A DNA stretch of 64,000 nucleotides from Geobacter sp. UBA6151 (GTDB taxonomy: Bacteria > Desulfobacterota > Desulfuromonadia > Geobacterales > Pseudopelobacteraceae), in the NCBI GenBank assembly GCA_002423105.1, contig DIUT01000037.1:18308-82307 (forward strand), in the 5' to 3' direction. Of this stretch, positions 44,056-52,776 are shown piece by piece. Made by a program: the position numbers and the translations under genes. Within the stretch, counting starts at the first letter, position 1. Each line of letters opens with the position of its first letter. The notes beneath the pieces were generated by a model that worked only from the letters and a program-made list of their open reading frames with translations, searched no databases and was not told the DNA's origin.

Positions 44056-45332
44056 CCGAGCCGCTTTCTACGACGCTTGCCAACGGTTTGCGGGTGGTGA
44101 CGGTGTCGTTGCCCCATCTGCACAGTGCTGAAGTGGCGGTCTATCTGAAGGTAGGCGGCCGGAACGATCCCCAGGGGCGGACAGGTCTTGCCCACTTTCT
44201 GGAGCATATGCTGTTTCGCGGAACAGCGGAATATGGTTCCTCTCTGGAAATTGAAGCTGCTTTCGAAAGCCTGGGCGGCTGTGTTAATGCTGCAACCGAT
44301 GCCGACTCAACCTGCTTTTTCGGCAGAATCCATCCACGCCATACTGCGCAGGGGCTTGCAATTCTGGCCTCCATGCTGTTGCGTCCCCGCCTTGAGGGGG
44401 TTGATCTTGAACGGCGGATCATCGGCGAAGAGGCGCTGCAGGATCTCAGTGAAGAGGGGGAGGAGATCAATCCGGATGTGGTGGTGGGACGGCTGCTCTG
44501 GCCGGGGCATCCCTTGGGGGGATCAGCCCTGGGAACCCTGGATGATCTGGCGCGGATCACCGAAAAAGATCTGCGCCAACATCTGGACGCCTGGTATCGC
44601 CCCAACAACGCCGTGATGGTGGCTGCCGGTCCTCTGGAACATCAGGAACTGGTTGCAGCAGCCGAAGCCTGTCTGGGGAGCTGGCAGCCTGCTCCGTTGC
44701 CGGAACAGCGTGCCGTTTCCCCGGAACTGCCGCCCGGCCCCGCAATGGCGCTGGTAAAGAACCCGGATAGCCAGGTGACGGTGCAACTGGCATTCCGTTC
44801 GTGCCAGCGGGATTCTTCCCGCCTGATCACGCTGAAGGTGCTGCGCCGCCTTCTGGCTGGCGGCGGTTGTTCGCGCCTGCATCTGGCGCTCCGTGAAAAA
44901 CTGGGGCTGGTTTACTCCGTTGATGCGGGCATGGGGGCGTTTGATGAAACCGGCTGCTTCTCCATTGACCTTTCCACAGCTCCGGAAAACCTGATGCAGG
45001 TCCTTGAAGTGACCTTGTCCGAGTTGCTCAGGATCGGGGAAGAACCGTTGCCGGAGCAGGAGTTGGAACGGGTCAAGACGGTTTACCTGGCAGAGCTGGA
45101 TTACAGCAGGGATTCGGTGACTGAAATGGCGGTGCGCTACGGCTGGGGTCTCCTGATGGGAGTCAGCCGCAGCATTGATGAGGATCAACAGCTGGTGCAG
45201 GACGTAACGGCACAGGGAGTGCGTCAGCTGGCACGGGAACTGTTCAGGCCGGACAACCGTTTTCTGGGGGTCATCGGCCCGGTGGCGGGCATCGATCAGC
45301 AGCGGCTGGAGACGATGCTGCGCTCAGTGTAG
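44052..45332 (+). CDS. M16-family zinc metallopeptidase
   Basis: 426-residue pitrilysin-family peptidase. The inverted zinc motif HxxEH is in GLAHFLEHMLFRGT near residue 50, with the third ligand Glu further on (GEEALQDLSEE region). The C-terminal half holds the R/Y-type substrate contact region (LREKLGLVYSVDAGM). Related to processing peptidases such as PqqL or YmxG; substrate unknown. Convergent with the Sir2 gene, overlapping its 3' end by nine bases. Confidence 0.92.
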   Translation: MTEPLSTTLANGLRVVTVSLPHLHSAEVAVYLKVGGRNDPQGRTGLAHFLEHMLFRGTAEYGSSLEIEAAFESLGGCVNAATDADSTCFFGRIHPRHTAQGLAILASMLLRPRLEGVDLERRIIGEEALQDLSEEGEEINPDVVVGRLLWPGHPLGGSALGTLDDLARITEKDLRQHLDAWYRPNNAVMVAAGPLEHQELVAAAEACLGSWQPAPLPEQRAVSPELPPGPAMALVKNPDSQVTVQLAFRSCQRDSSRLITLKVLRRLLAGGGCSRLHLALREKLGLVYSVDAGMGAFDETGCFSIDLSTAPENLMQVLEVTLSELLRIGEEPLPEQELERVKTVYLAELDYSRDSVTEMAVRYGWGLLMGVSRSIDEDQQLVQDVTAQGVRQLARELFRPDNRFLGVIGPVAGIDQQRLETMLRSV

Positions 45333-46139
45333 CAATGCGTCTATTGCGCGCAAGCCTTCCAGGGCCCCGCAGGGCAGTGGAATATGAGGCGGCTGTATGT
45401 CCGGTTCGCGGGTGTTGATCCGGATCACGGTTGCCCCGGTATGACGCCAGCCCAGCCGCTCGGAGGTGGCCCTGATTGTGGGAATGGCGGTTCCGGCCCC
45501 CATTTCGATCACCACCATGCGCTTGTCACCATGCTGTTCCAGAAAGGTCTGAAAGTGTTCTTCCTGGGCGTGGGTGCGCTGCGGCAGCCAGGACCAGTCG
45601 CCGAACATCAGGATATTGGGGCGGCTGACCATGCCGCAGGAGGGGCAGCGCGGAATCCGATCGGCGCGCATGGTCAGTTCCTCCACGTGGAGCTGCTCAT
45701 TATTGGGCCAGATGGTATCAGAGCATGGCCTGGTGCATTGCAGCCAGTGAATCGAGCCGTGCACTTCCAGGAGTTGATGATCATCGAATCCGGCTTGTTG
45801 AAACTGCCCATCCACATTGGAGGTCACCACAAAGTACGGGGCGTTTTTTTGCGTGATCCAGCGCTGCAGGATCTGAAATCCCTCGTGGGGCACGGTTGTG
45901 CGGTACAAATTGGCGCGGTGGCCGTAGAATCCCCAGCCGAAAGCCGGATCGCGCTGAAAGTGTTCGGGGTTGGCGCACTCTGCAAAGGAAAGTCCCAGAC
46001 GGGCATAGGGAGGATAGGCCTGCCAGAATCCCGTGTTGCCGCGAAAATCCGGCAGGCCGGAATCGACCCCCATGCCGGCTCCGGCGGTGATGATGAACAG
46101 TTCAGCCGTATCGATAGCCTGCGCAGCCCGCGTAAACAT
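45324..46139 (-). CDS. Sir2-family NAD-dependent deacylase
   Basis: 271-residue sirtuin: NAD-binding GAGMGVDSGLPDFRG near the N terminus, catalytic TSNVDGQFQQAG and EVHGS, and a zinc-binding pair of cysteine motifs (CTRPC and CPSC). The motif reads TSNVDGQF, as in enzymes rather than in phage-defence SIR2 effectors. AAAGGAGAAATCACC before the ATG. Likely deacylates proteins such as acetyl-CoA synthetase; target not readable from context. Confidence 0.92.
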   Translation of the reverse strand: MFTRAAQAIDTAELFIITAGAGMGVDSGLPDFRGNTGFWQAYPPYARLGLSFAECANPEHFQRDPAFGWGFYGHRANLYRTTVPHEGFQILQRWITQKNAPYFVVTSNVDGQFQQAGFDDHQLLEVHGSIHWLQCTRPCSDTIWPNNEQLHVEELTMRADRIPRCPSCGMVSRPNILMFGDWSWLPQRTHAQEEHFQTFLEQHGDKRMVVIEMGAGTAIPTIRATSERLGWRHTGATVIRINTREPDIQPPHIPLPCGALEGLRAIDALLH

Positions 46140-46212
46140 GGTGATTTCTCCTTTTTGGCACGAGAGCGTTGACGATTGTCCCTATTTGTTATACAAGAAT
46201 CTTCCTTTCATT

Positions 46213-46288
<76 letters not shown>

Positions 46289-46296
46289 GTAAAAAC

Positions 46297-46330
46297 AACG
46301 GGTTGTGGCTTTTTGTCGCAACCCGTTTTG
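46297..46330 (+). terminator. terminator after tRNA-Thr
   Basis: Nine-base perfect stem, 46297-46305 and 46319-46327, with a T-rich loop and a TTTTG tail, eight bases after the tRNA CCA. Confidence 0.85.
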
Positions 46331-46438
46331 CATGTAATCCGCTTGGCGGTTAACGGTCAGGCAAGAAACGGTTGCTCCTTATTATTTCTGCGGTAATATA
46401 TGGCTGCCAAAAGGGTATTTACAATCCGGAGGAGCGTT

Positions 46439-46633
46439 ATGGCTGCAACATCGATCTCAGTGGCGGGACTTCGTCAAGAGTTAAGGAATTCGGTTGGAGA
46501 TTATAACCGGCTGTCGAAACTTCATGCTGTCATCACCAACGCCTTGAATGACTCGTATGGCGAAGACAAACAGATGCTGACGCAGCTCAGGCTGGAAGTG
46601 CGGGAGCTTCTGAGGTGTCGTGTGCCGGGCTAG
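46439..46633 (+). CDS. small helical protein, unknown function
   Basis: Sixty-four residues from the ATG at 46439, which follows GGAGGAGCGTT; an earlier frame start is less well served. Predicted all-helical and charged (LRQELRNSVGDYNRLSKLHA, MLTQLRLEVRELLRCR). No family known to me. It stands between tRNA-Thr and the gene pair for exported coiled-coil proteins. Confidence 0.6.
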   Translation: MAATSISVAGLRQELRNSVGDYNRLSKLHAVITNALNDSYGEDKQMLTQLRLEVRELLRCRVPG

Positions 46634-46673
46634 CAGCTTGTCCGTAACAGCGGTAATTCCAAAGGAGGTAACT

Positions 46674-47054
46674 ATGAAAGCCTTGTTGTACGGAATCGCA
46701 TTTGTGTTGGTATGTGCCGTCGGTACGGCATCCGCAAATGACCCGAAGACAGCGGCAGACCGGATTCAGACGCTGTCTGAGCGTATTGCCAAACTGTCCT
46801 CCGGCAAAGTTGCGGATTACGCCAAAGATAAGGTTGCTTCTGCGCAAGTGACATTGGGTGCGGCCAAGGCTGCCCAGGCGGTTCCCAACGCTGTTCTGGC
46901 TCTGCAGAAGGTGGAACTGGCACATATCCAGCTTGATCAGGCCGAGGCGGTGGCGGCGGAAAAGGAAAGCGCGGAAAATCTGCTGTTGCGCCGTTCTGAA
47001 TTGAGAAAGGCTGAAGCCCAGTTTGACCAGTACTTGCAGACGGGAGGGAAATGA
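46674..47054 (+). CDS. exported helical protein (DUF4398-like), first of a pair
   Basis: 126 residues: signal peptide about 1-20 (MKALLYGIAFVLVCAVGTAS), then a single long Ala/Lys/Glu-rich helical region (KVASAQVTLGAAKAAQAVPN, KVELAHIQLDQAEAVAAEKE). It resembles the periplasmic DUF4398 class. AAAGGAGGTAACT is a perfect ribosome site. One base separates it from the next gene, which encodes a related but longer protein; likely partners in the envelope. Confidence 0.72.
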   Translation: MKALLYGIAFVLVCAVGTASANDPKTAADRIQTLSERIAKLSSGKVADYAKDKVASAQVTLGAAKAAQAVPNAVLALQKVELAHIQLDQAEAVAAEKESAENLLLRRSELRKAEAQFDQYLQTGGK

Positions 47055-47055
47055 T

Positions 47056-47733
47056 ATGCGTAACTCCCTGATTTCAGCTGGTCTTGCCACGCTGGTGTTT
47101 GCTTGGGCATCATTTTCTTTTGCTGCGGCAGAGCCTGGTCTGTCCGAGCAGCTTGCCGCGAAAAAAGCTTCCATTGAAGAAATGGCCGCCAAGGTCGGCA
47201 ATTATCCCCTGGCGCTGGCCGACATGGAAAAAGCCCGTGTTTCGTTGAAAAATGCTGAACAGGCCTATGACAAGGGACGCCAGTGGATGGGCTTGCGCGG
47301 CCTCACGCCGGAGGCGGAGCAAGAGGTGCGGCATCATCTGCAGATGGTGGACATGGCGGCACTGCTGGCTGCTTCCCGTGCTGCAAAAGGGCGCAACGAC
47401 GAAGAGCTTGCTGCCGTGGACAAGCAGCTTGCCACGGTCAAGGCCCGGATAAAGCTGCTTGAGGAGCGCAAGACAGAAGAAGAACGCCTGCGTCAGCTGG
47501 TGCAGACCTGTGAAGCAGCGGGTAAGGAGGCAGCAGCCCAGAAAGCTGATGCTGCCAAACTGGCCACCCAGGTTGAGCAGCTAACTGCCGATAAAAAGAA
47601 GCTTGATGGGCAGGTGACGGCGCTGACCACCGAGAAAACCGCGCTTGTCGATCAACTTGAAGTTTTGAAAAAGCAGGCGGCCACGCCGACGCCGAATCAG
47701 TCGATGCCCCAGCAACCCGCCTCAGTGAAATAG
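47056..47733 (+). CDS. exported coiled-coil protein, second of a pair
   Basis: 225 residues: signal peptide about 1-24 (ends FAAA), a helical segment like that of the preceding gene (PLALADMEKARVSLKNAEQA), then a long heptad coiled coil about 120-210 (AAKLATQVEQLTADKKKLDG). A Pro/Gln tail follows. Ends before a hairpin. Probably forms a rod or bundle in the periplasm together with the upstream product. Function not known. Confidence 0.72.
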   Translation: MRNSLISAGLATLVFAWASFSFAAAEPGLSEQLAAKKASIEEMAAKVGNYPLALADMEKARVSLKNAEQAYDKGRQWMGLRGLTPEAEQEVRHHLQMVDMAALLAASRAAKGRNDEELAAVDKQLATVKARIKLLEERKTEEERLRQLVQTCEAAGKEAAAQKADAAKLATQVEQLTADKKKLDGQVTALTTEKTALVDQLEVLKKQAATPTPNQSMPQQPASVK

Positions 47734-47761
47734 CCGTATTCCTCCTGCCGGTTGAGAACCG

Positions 47762-47796
47762 CCTCCCCGTGTACCATACACCGGGAGGTGGTATCG
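47762..47796 (+). terminator. hairpin after the coiled-coil gene pair
   Basis: Twelve-base stem with one mismatch (47762-47773 and 47777-47788), three-base loop, modest T content after it. Confidence 0.65.
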
Positions 47797-47862
47797 TTTA
47801 ATGCCACTCCATTGGACTTCAGTGATTGTCTGTGCTATATATTGCCGTCTGTCACACATAAT

Positions 47863-47895
47863 AAAAAAGGGTCACGCCTTTTGCGTAACCCTTTT
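47863..47895 (-). terminator. terminator of tRNA-Pro
   Basis: On the minus strand a nine-base stem with one G-U pair (arms 47883-47891 and 47869-47877) is followed by a run of six T. It lies just past the 3' end of tRNA-Pro. Confidence 0.8.
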
Positions 47896-47903
47896 GTGTC
47901 TGA

Positions 47904-47980
47904 TGGTCGGGATGACACGATTTGAACGTGCGACCCCCTGCTCCCGAAGCAGGTGCGCTACCAGGCTGCGCTACATCCCG
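47904..47980 (-). tRNA. tRNA-Pro (anticodon CGG)
   Basis: Complete 77-base cloverleaf on the minus strand: acceptor CGGGATG/CATCCCG, anticodon stem CCTGC/GCAGG around loop TTCGGGA with anticodon CGG, T loop TTCAAAT, CCA encoded. Divergent from nadA. Confidence 0.95.
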
Positions 47981-48045
47981 AAGAGTTGTCCTTATATTCT
48001 TTTATGGCCGGACTTGTCAACAGTCAAGTCGGCAACGGAGGGGAT

Positions 48046-48963
48046 ATGTCCGTTACGGATATCCGTGAAGAGATACGGCACTTGCTGAAAGAGCGTCATG
48101 CCGTGTTGCTGGCCCATAACTACATGCGGGATGAGGTTCAGGAGATCGCCGACATCACCGGTGACTCGTTACAGCTCTCCCAGGAGGCTGCCAAAACCGA
48201 TGCAGAAGTGATTGTGTTTTGCGGGGTGCATTTCATGGCCGAATCAGCCGCTATTCTGTCGCCGGACAAGACCGTGCTGCTGCCGCGGCCGGATGCCGGC
48301 TGTCCCATGGCTGACATGATCGATGTTTCCGGCCTGAAAGAGCTAAAGGCTTGCCATCCCGGGGTGCCGGTGGTGACCTATGTCAACTCCTCGGCGGCGG
48401 TCAAGGCTGAATCGGATATCTGCTGTACCTCTGCCAACGCTGTCTCTGTGGTGAAATCACTGCCGGACCGGAAGCTGATTTTTACTCCTGATCGCAATCT
48501 TGGCCGCTGGATCGCCCGTTTTGTGCCGGACAAGGAGTTTATCTACTGGGACGGCTATTGTCCTACCCATGAACGTCTGACCGCTGAACGGGTACGGCAG
48601 ATCCGGGCTGAGTATCCCGAAGCCCAGTTCATCTGCCATCCGGAGTGCGCCCCGGAGGTTTCGGCTCTGGCTGACCATGTCTGCTCCACCAGCGGTATGT
48701 ACAGTTACTGCCGCACCAGCCCGGCAAAGCAGTTCATCATCGGCACCGAGGCAGGGATTCTGTACAAGTTGCGGCTGGAAAACCCGGACAAGGAGTTCAT
48801 CCTGGCCTCTCCGGCGTTGCTCTGCCCCAACATGAAGCTGACCTCATTGGAAGATCTGCTGCTTTGTCTGCAAACCATGCAACCGGTGATCAGCGTCCCC
48901 GGCGACGTTCGACAGAAGGCCAAGGCGGCTCTGGACAGGATGCTGGCCGTACCGAGGGATTAA
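48046..48963 (+). CDS. nadA: quinolinate synthase A
   Basis: [4Fe-4S] enzyme that condenses iminoaspartate and dihydroxyacetone phosphate to quinolinate in NAD synthesis. ATG at 48046 follows GGAGGGGAT and gives 305 residues, the usual length. Substrate motifs AVLLAHNYM and PRPDAGCPMAD; the three cluster cysteines lie in SDICCTSANA, CHPECAPEV and LLCPNMK. No nadB or nadC adjoins. It leads a run of overlapping genes to moeA, nfo and onward. Confidence 0.95.
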   Translation: MSVTDIREEIRHLLKERHAVLLAHNYMRDEVQEIADITGDSLQLSQEAAKTDAEVIVFCGVHFMAESAAILSPDKTVLLPRPDAGCPMADMIDVSGLKELKACHPGVPVVTYVNSSAAVKAESDICCTSANAVSVVKSLPDRKLIFTPDRNLGRWIARFVPDKEFIYWDGYCPTHERLTAERVRQIRAEYPEAQFICHPECAPEVSALADHVCSTSGMYSYCRTSPAKQFIIGTEAGILYKLRLENPDKEFILASPALLCPNMKLTSLEDLLLCLQTMQPVISVPGDVRQKAKAALDRMLAVPRD

Positions 48964-48966
48964 TCA

Positions 48967-50178
48967 ATGGTATCTTTTGACGATGCATTAACCACCATTC
49001 TTGATAATGTTTCCGCAGTTGGCAGCGAACAGCTGCCGCTCGTGGATGCCGTTGGACAGGTCCTTGCTGAACGGGTTGTTGCTCCGTGGGACTTGCCGCT
49101 CTGGGATAACTCGGCCATGGACGGCTATGCGGTCAGGTATGAGGATTGCCGGAACTTTCCGGTCAAACTCAAGGTGACCGGCTATCTTCCTGCCGGAGTT
49201 TCTGCTGAAGGGATGTCGGTACTGCCGGGCTGTGCGGTAAAAATCATGACGGGAGCACCGGTTCCGCAAGGGGCGGATGCTGTCGTTCCCTATGAAGAGA
49301 CCGACGAGACCTCGGGCGAACAGGTGACCATCAAGGAAGCAGTAACGGCCGGACAGCATGTCCGCCGCAGGGGTGAAGACATCCGCAGCAATGAACAGGT
49401 CCTTGCTCCCGGAACCGTGTTGCGTCCATCGGAAATATCGTTGCTCGCCTCATGCGGCAAACCGCTGGTCATGGTGCAACGGCGTCCGGTTGTGGCCATA
49501 CTCTCCACCGGCGATGAACTGGTGGAGGTTGGCGCACAACCGGGACCGGGGCAACTCATCAACAGCAATACCCTGGCGCTTGCGGCGGCGGTGCGTGATG
49601 CCGGGGCAATCCCCCGTATTCTTGGCATAGCCCGCGACAACCGGGCAAGCCATCTGGAAAAGATGCGGGAAGGCCTGGCAGCTGACTGCCTGATCACCTC
49701 CGCCGGCGTTTCCGCGGGGGACCGTGATCTGGTGCGGATGGTGCTGGATGAACTGGGGGCAAAGTTCCTGTTCTGGAAGATTGCCATCAAACCGGGCAAG
49801 CCAACCGCCTTTGGGCTCTACGAAGGACGTCCGGTGTTCTGTCTGCCGGGCAACCCGGTGGCAAGCCAGGTTACCTTTGAAGAGTTCGTCCGTCCGGCGT
49901 TGCTGAAGATGCAGGGACGGCGCAAGCTGCTGCGTCCCACCGTGCAAGCTCTCCTTAAAGAGCCGCTCAAGGCGGGAAGCCGTATGCGTTTTTTGCGGGT
50001 AACCCTGGAGCAGGAGGACGGCTGTTATGTAGTCCGTTCGGCTGGCAACCAGGAAACCGGTATTCTGCGCACCTCGCTTTGTGCCGATGCCATTGCAGTT
50101 GTGCCGGCCAATAAAGAGTTCAAAGCGGGCGATATCATCACGGTCAGGTTGCTTGGCGAACAGCTGGTGGAGCCATGA
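48967..50178 (+). CDS. moeA: molybdopterin molybdenumtransferase
   Basis: Inserts molybdate into adenylated molybdopterin, the last step of basic molybdenum cofactor synthesis. 403 residues with family motifs WDNSAMDGYAVRYED, IMTGAPVPQGADAVVPYEE, LSTGDELVEVG, SAGVSAGDRDLVR, KPGKPTAFG and LPGNPVASQV. Three bases after nadA; its stop overlaps the nfo start. Confidence 0.95.
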   Translation: MVSFDDALTTILDNVSAVGSEQLPLVDAVGQVLAERVVAPWDLPLWDNSAMDGYAVRYEDCRNFPVKLKVTGYLPAGVSAEGMSVLPGCAVKIMTGAPVPQGADAVVPYEETDETSGEQVTIKEAVTAGQHVRRRGEDIRSNEQVLAPGTVLRPSEISLLASCGKPLVMVQRRPVVAILSTGDELVEVGAQPGPGQLINSNTLALAAAVRDAGAIPRILGIARDNRASHLEKMREGLAADCLITSAGVSAGDRDLVRMVLDELGAKFLFWKIAIKPGKPTAFGLYEGRPVFCLPGNPVASQVTFEEFVRPALLKMQGRRKLLRPTVQALLKEPLKAGSRMRFLRVTLEQEDGCYVVRSAGNQETGILRTSLCADAIAVVPANKEFKAGDIITVRLLGEQLVEP

Positions 50179-51026
50179 GCGATTATCTCGGGGCACACAT
50201 GTCCATTGCGGGCGGCCTGCACAAGGCCATAGAGCGGGCAGTGGCTGCCGGATGCGGTGTTGTGCAGGTTTTTACCCGCTCCTCCAACCAGTGGAAAGGC
50301 AAGCCGGTCAGCGATGCCGACGCCGCGCTGTTCCGCCGGACCTTTACGGAATCCGGTCTGCATGAAGTGATTTCCCACGACATCTACCTGATCAACCTGG
50401 CTGCTCCGACGGGGGATACCCGCGAGAAAAGTGTGGCTGCCTTTGCCGATGAAATGGCCACCTGCGCCCGGCTGGGGATCAACAAGATCGTCATGCATCC
50501 CGGTTCCCATCTGGCTGATTCACCGGAGACCGGGCTTGAACGGGTCATTGCCGCCTTCGATCACCTGTTTGAGCAGACGCCGGAGTACCAGGGATTGGTG
50601 CTGCTGGAGACAACTGCCGGACAGGGCAGCAACCTGGGCCGTCACTTCGAGGAGTTACGCACCATCATCGACGGCTCGAAATTTCCGCAGCGCTTCGGCA
50701 TCTGCTTTGACACCTGTCACACCTTTGCCGCCGGCTACAACACCGCAACAGTGGAAGGATACGCCGGGGTGATGGAACAATTTGACCGGATCCTGGGGCT
50801 TGAGCGCTTGCAGTGTTTCCATTTCAATGATTCGAAAAAGGGGCTGGGTAGCCGGGTGGACCGCCATGAGCAGATCGGCCAAGGGGCTTTGGGGCTGGAG
50901 CCGTTCCGTTTCATCATGAACGATCCGCGCTTTGTCACGGTGCCCAAGATACTGGAAACCCCCAAAGGGGATGATGACAGCATGGACCGGGTCAATCTGG
51001 CGCTGTTGCGGAGTCTGGTGCAATGA
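50175..51026 (+). CDS. nfo: endonuclease IV
   Basis: Zinc-dependent AP endonuclease of base-excision repair. 283 residues with GAHMSIAGGLHKAIERA at the N terminus, ICFDTCHTFAAGY in the middle and the signature HFNDSKKGLGSRVDRHEQIG near 215. ATGA overlaps on both sides (with moeA and the macro-domain gene). Confidence 0.95.
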   Translation: MSDYLGAHMSIAGGLHKAIERAVAAGCGVVQVFTRSSNQWKGKPVSDADAALFRRTFTESGLHEVISHDIYLINLAAPTGDTREKSVAAFADEMATCARLGINKIVMHPGSHLADSPETGLERVIAAFDHLFEQTPEYQGLVLLETTAGQGSNLGRHFEELRTIIDGSKFPQRFGICFDTCHTFAAGYNTATVEGYAGVMEQFDRILGLERLQCFHFNDSKKGLGSRVDRHEQIGQGALGLEPFRFIMNDPRFVTVPKILETPKGDDDSMDRVNLALLRSLVQ

Positions 51027-51550
51027 ACAGGAGCATCGAAATCATCCAGGGTGACATCACCACGCTGGCTGTTGACGCCATTGTCAACGCGGGCAACAAC
51101 ACCCTGCTGGGGGGCGGCGGCGTGGACGGTGCCATCCATCGCGCCGCCGGGCCGCACCTGCTGCAAGAGTGCGCCACTCTGGGCGGCTGTCCCACCGGTG
51201 AGGCCCGCATCACCAAGGGCTACAACCTGCCTGCCCGCTTCGTTATCCACACGGTGGGTCCGGTCTGGCATGGCGGTGTGCAGAATGAAGCGGCGTTGCT
51301 GGCCGCCTGCTACCGCAACAGCTTTACTCTGGCCCGCGCAGAGGGGCTGCGCAGCATCGCTTTCCCGGCCATCAGTTGCGGCGTCTACGGTTATCCCATG
51401 CAGCAGGCTGCGGAGATCGCCCTGACCTGTGTCCACAGCGAAGCCACATCCGGTGATTTTGAGCGGATCATCCTGATCCAGTTCAGCGAACCGGCCCTTG
51501 TCTGCCACCAGAATGCCGCCCGCCGCCTGGGTATTTCGTTCACACAATGA
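51023..51550 (+). CDS. macro-domain protein (O-acetyl-ADP-ribose deacetylase type)
   Basis: 175-residue single macro domain. The ADP-ribose-binding core is VDAIVNAGNNTLLGGGGVDG, with SCGVYGYP as the second loop. Family members hydrolyse O-acetyl-ADP-ribose or ADP-ribosyl groups on proteins or DNA ends. It is wedged by ATGA overlaps between nfo and a transporter gene; the nfo link suggests removal of ADP-ribose from damaged DNA or repair proteins, an inference. Confidence 0.92.
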   Translation: MNRSIEIIQGDITTLAVDAIVNAGNNTLLGGGGVDGAIHRAAGPHLLQECATLGGCPTGEARITKGYNLPARFVIHTVGPVWHGGVQNEAALLAACYRNSFTLARAEGLRSIAFPAISCGVYGYPMQQAAEIALTCVHSEATSGDFERIILIQFSEPALVCHQNAARRLGISFTQ

Positions 51551-52776
51551 ACTCTCTGGTCCAGCCATTGCGCATAGCCTTAAAGGCGCTGCGGGTCAAC
51601 AAGATGCGTTCCTTCCTGACCATGCTGGGGATCATCATCGGCATCGCGGCGGTGATCGCCATGATGGCGGTGGGCTCCGGAGCTTCTTATGTCATTTCGC
51701 AGCAGATCGCCAGTGTGGGCAGCAATATCCTGCTGGTGCTGCCCGGTTCCACCACCAGTGGCGGCCTGCGCACCGGCAGCGGCGGCGTGCAGACCCTGAC
51801 CTCCGACGACAGCAAGGCGATACAGGCCGAATGCCCTTCGGTGGAGCTTGCCTCACCGGCAACCCGCGGCAGCGGTCAGATCGTCTACGGTAACCAGAAC
51901 TGGTCCACCCAGCTGCTGGGCACCACGCCGGAGTTGTTTGAAATCAGGGAGTGGCCGGTAAGTGTCGGTCGTCCCATGACTTCTTCCGATGTGGACGGCG
52001 CTGCCAAGGTCTGCCTGCTGGGGCAGACTGTTGCCCAGAATCTGTTCGGCGCCGAAGACCCCATCGGCAAGATGGTCAGGATACGCAAGGTTCCCTTTAT
52101 TGTTGTCGGCATCATGGAGCGCAAGGGGCAGTCACCTCAAGGTACTGATCAGGATGATATTGTCTTTGTGCCTTTTCGCACTGCCAAGACCAAGCTGATG
52201 GGCAGCCAGTTTCCCAAGAGCGCCGGTTCCATTATGGTCAAGGCCAAAAGCGCCGAACTGCTGCCGCGGGCAGAGGAAGAGATCGCGGAGCTGCTGAAAC
52301 AACGGCACCGGATTACAGGCGGTAAGGAGCCTGACTTTACGGTCCGCAACCTCTCTGAGATACTGGCCGTGGCTGAGCAATCATCCAAAGTGATGTCTCT
52401 GCTGCTGGGATCGGTGGCTTCAATCTCCCTGATTGTTGGTGGTATCGGCATCATGAACATCATGCTGGTTTCCGTTACTGAACGGACCCGCGAGATCGGT
52501 ATCCGCATGGCCATTGGTGCTAAACGCAAGGATATCCTGCTGCAGTTTCTGACCGAGGCGGTCCTGCTTACCATCCTGGGCGGCCTGATCGGCATCGCCC
52601 TGGGGGCAGGCGGCGCTACCATCGTCTCCCGTATCCTTTCCTGGCCCACCCTCATTTCGCCCATTGCTGTTACGGTTGCCTTTCTGTTCTCCGGCGCGGT
52701 GGGGATCTTCTTCGGTTTCTATCCGGCCCGCAAGGCAGCGGGCTTAAATCCGATTGAGGCCTTGCGGTATGAGTGA
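51547..52776 (+). CDS. MacB-like ABC transporter permease
   Basis: 409-residue MacB/FtsX-type permease: one helix near the N terminus (RSFLTMLGIIIGIAAVIAMM), a large periplasmic domain about 55-280 and three C-terminal helices (SVASISLIVGGIGIMNIMLV, AVLLTILGGLIGIALGAGGA, ITVAFLF region). Conserved SVTERTREIGIRMAIGA cytoplasmic coupling segment. No ATPase or membrane-fusion gene adjoins, so its partners are elsewhere. Starts by overlapping the macro gene and overlaps the response regulator by eight bases. Confidence 0.9.
   Translation: MNSLVQPLRIALKALRVNKMRSFLTMLGIIIGIAAVIAMMAVGSGASYVISQQIASVGSNILLVLPGSTTSGGLRTGSGGVQTLTSDDSKAIQAECPSVELASPATRGSGQIVYGNQNWSTQLLGTTPELFEIREWPVSVGRPMTSSDVDGAAKVCLLGQTVAQNLFGAEDPIGKMVRIRKVPFIVVGIMERKGQSPQGTDQDDIVFVPFRTAKTKLMGSQFPKSAGSIMVKAKSAELLPRAEEEIAELLKQRHRITGGKEPDFTVRNLSEILAVAEQSSKVMSLLLGSVASISLIVGGIGIMNIMLVSVTERTREIGIRMAIGAKRKDILLQFLTEAVLLTILGGLIGIALGAGGATIVSRILSWPTLISPIAVTVAFLFSGAVGIFFGFYPARKAAGLNPIEALRYE

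Noticed and set aside
45324..46139. Sir2 gene as a defence effector
   Set aside because: It has the zinc cysteines and catalytic motifs of protein deacylases and sits among housekeeping genes, unlike the SIR2 gene at 62565.
47801..48088. Open frame across tRNA-Pro
   Set aside because: It runs antisense through a well-formed tRNA and has no ribosome site.
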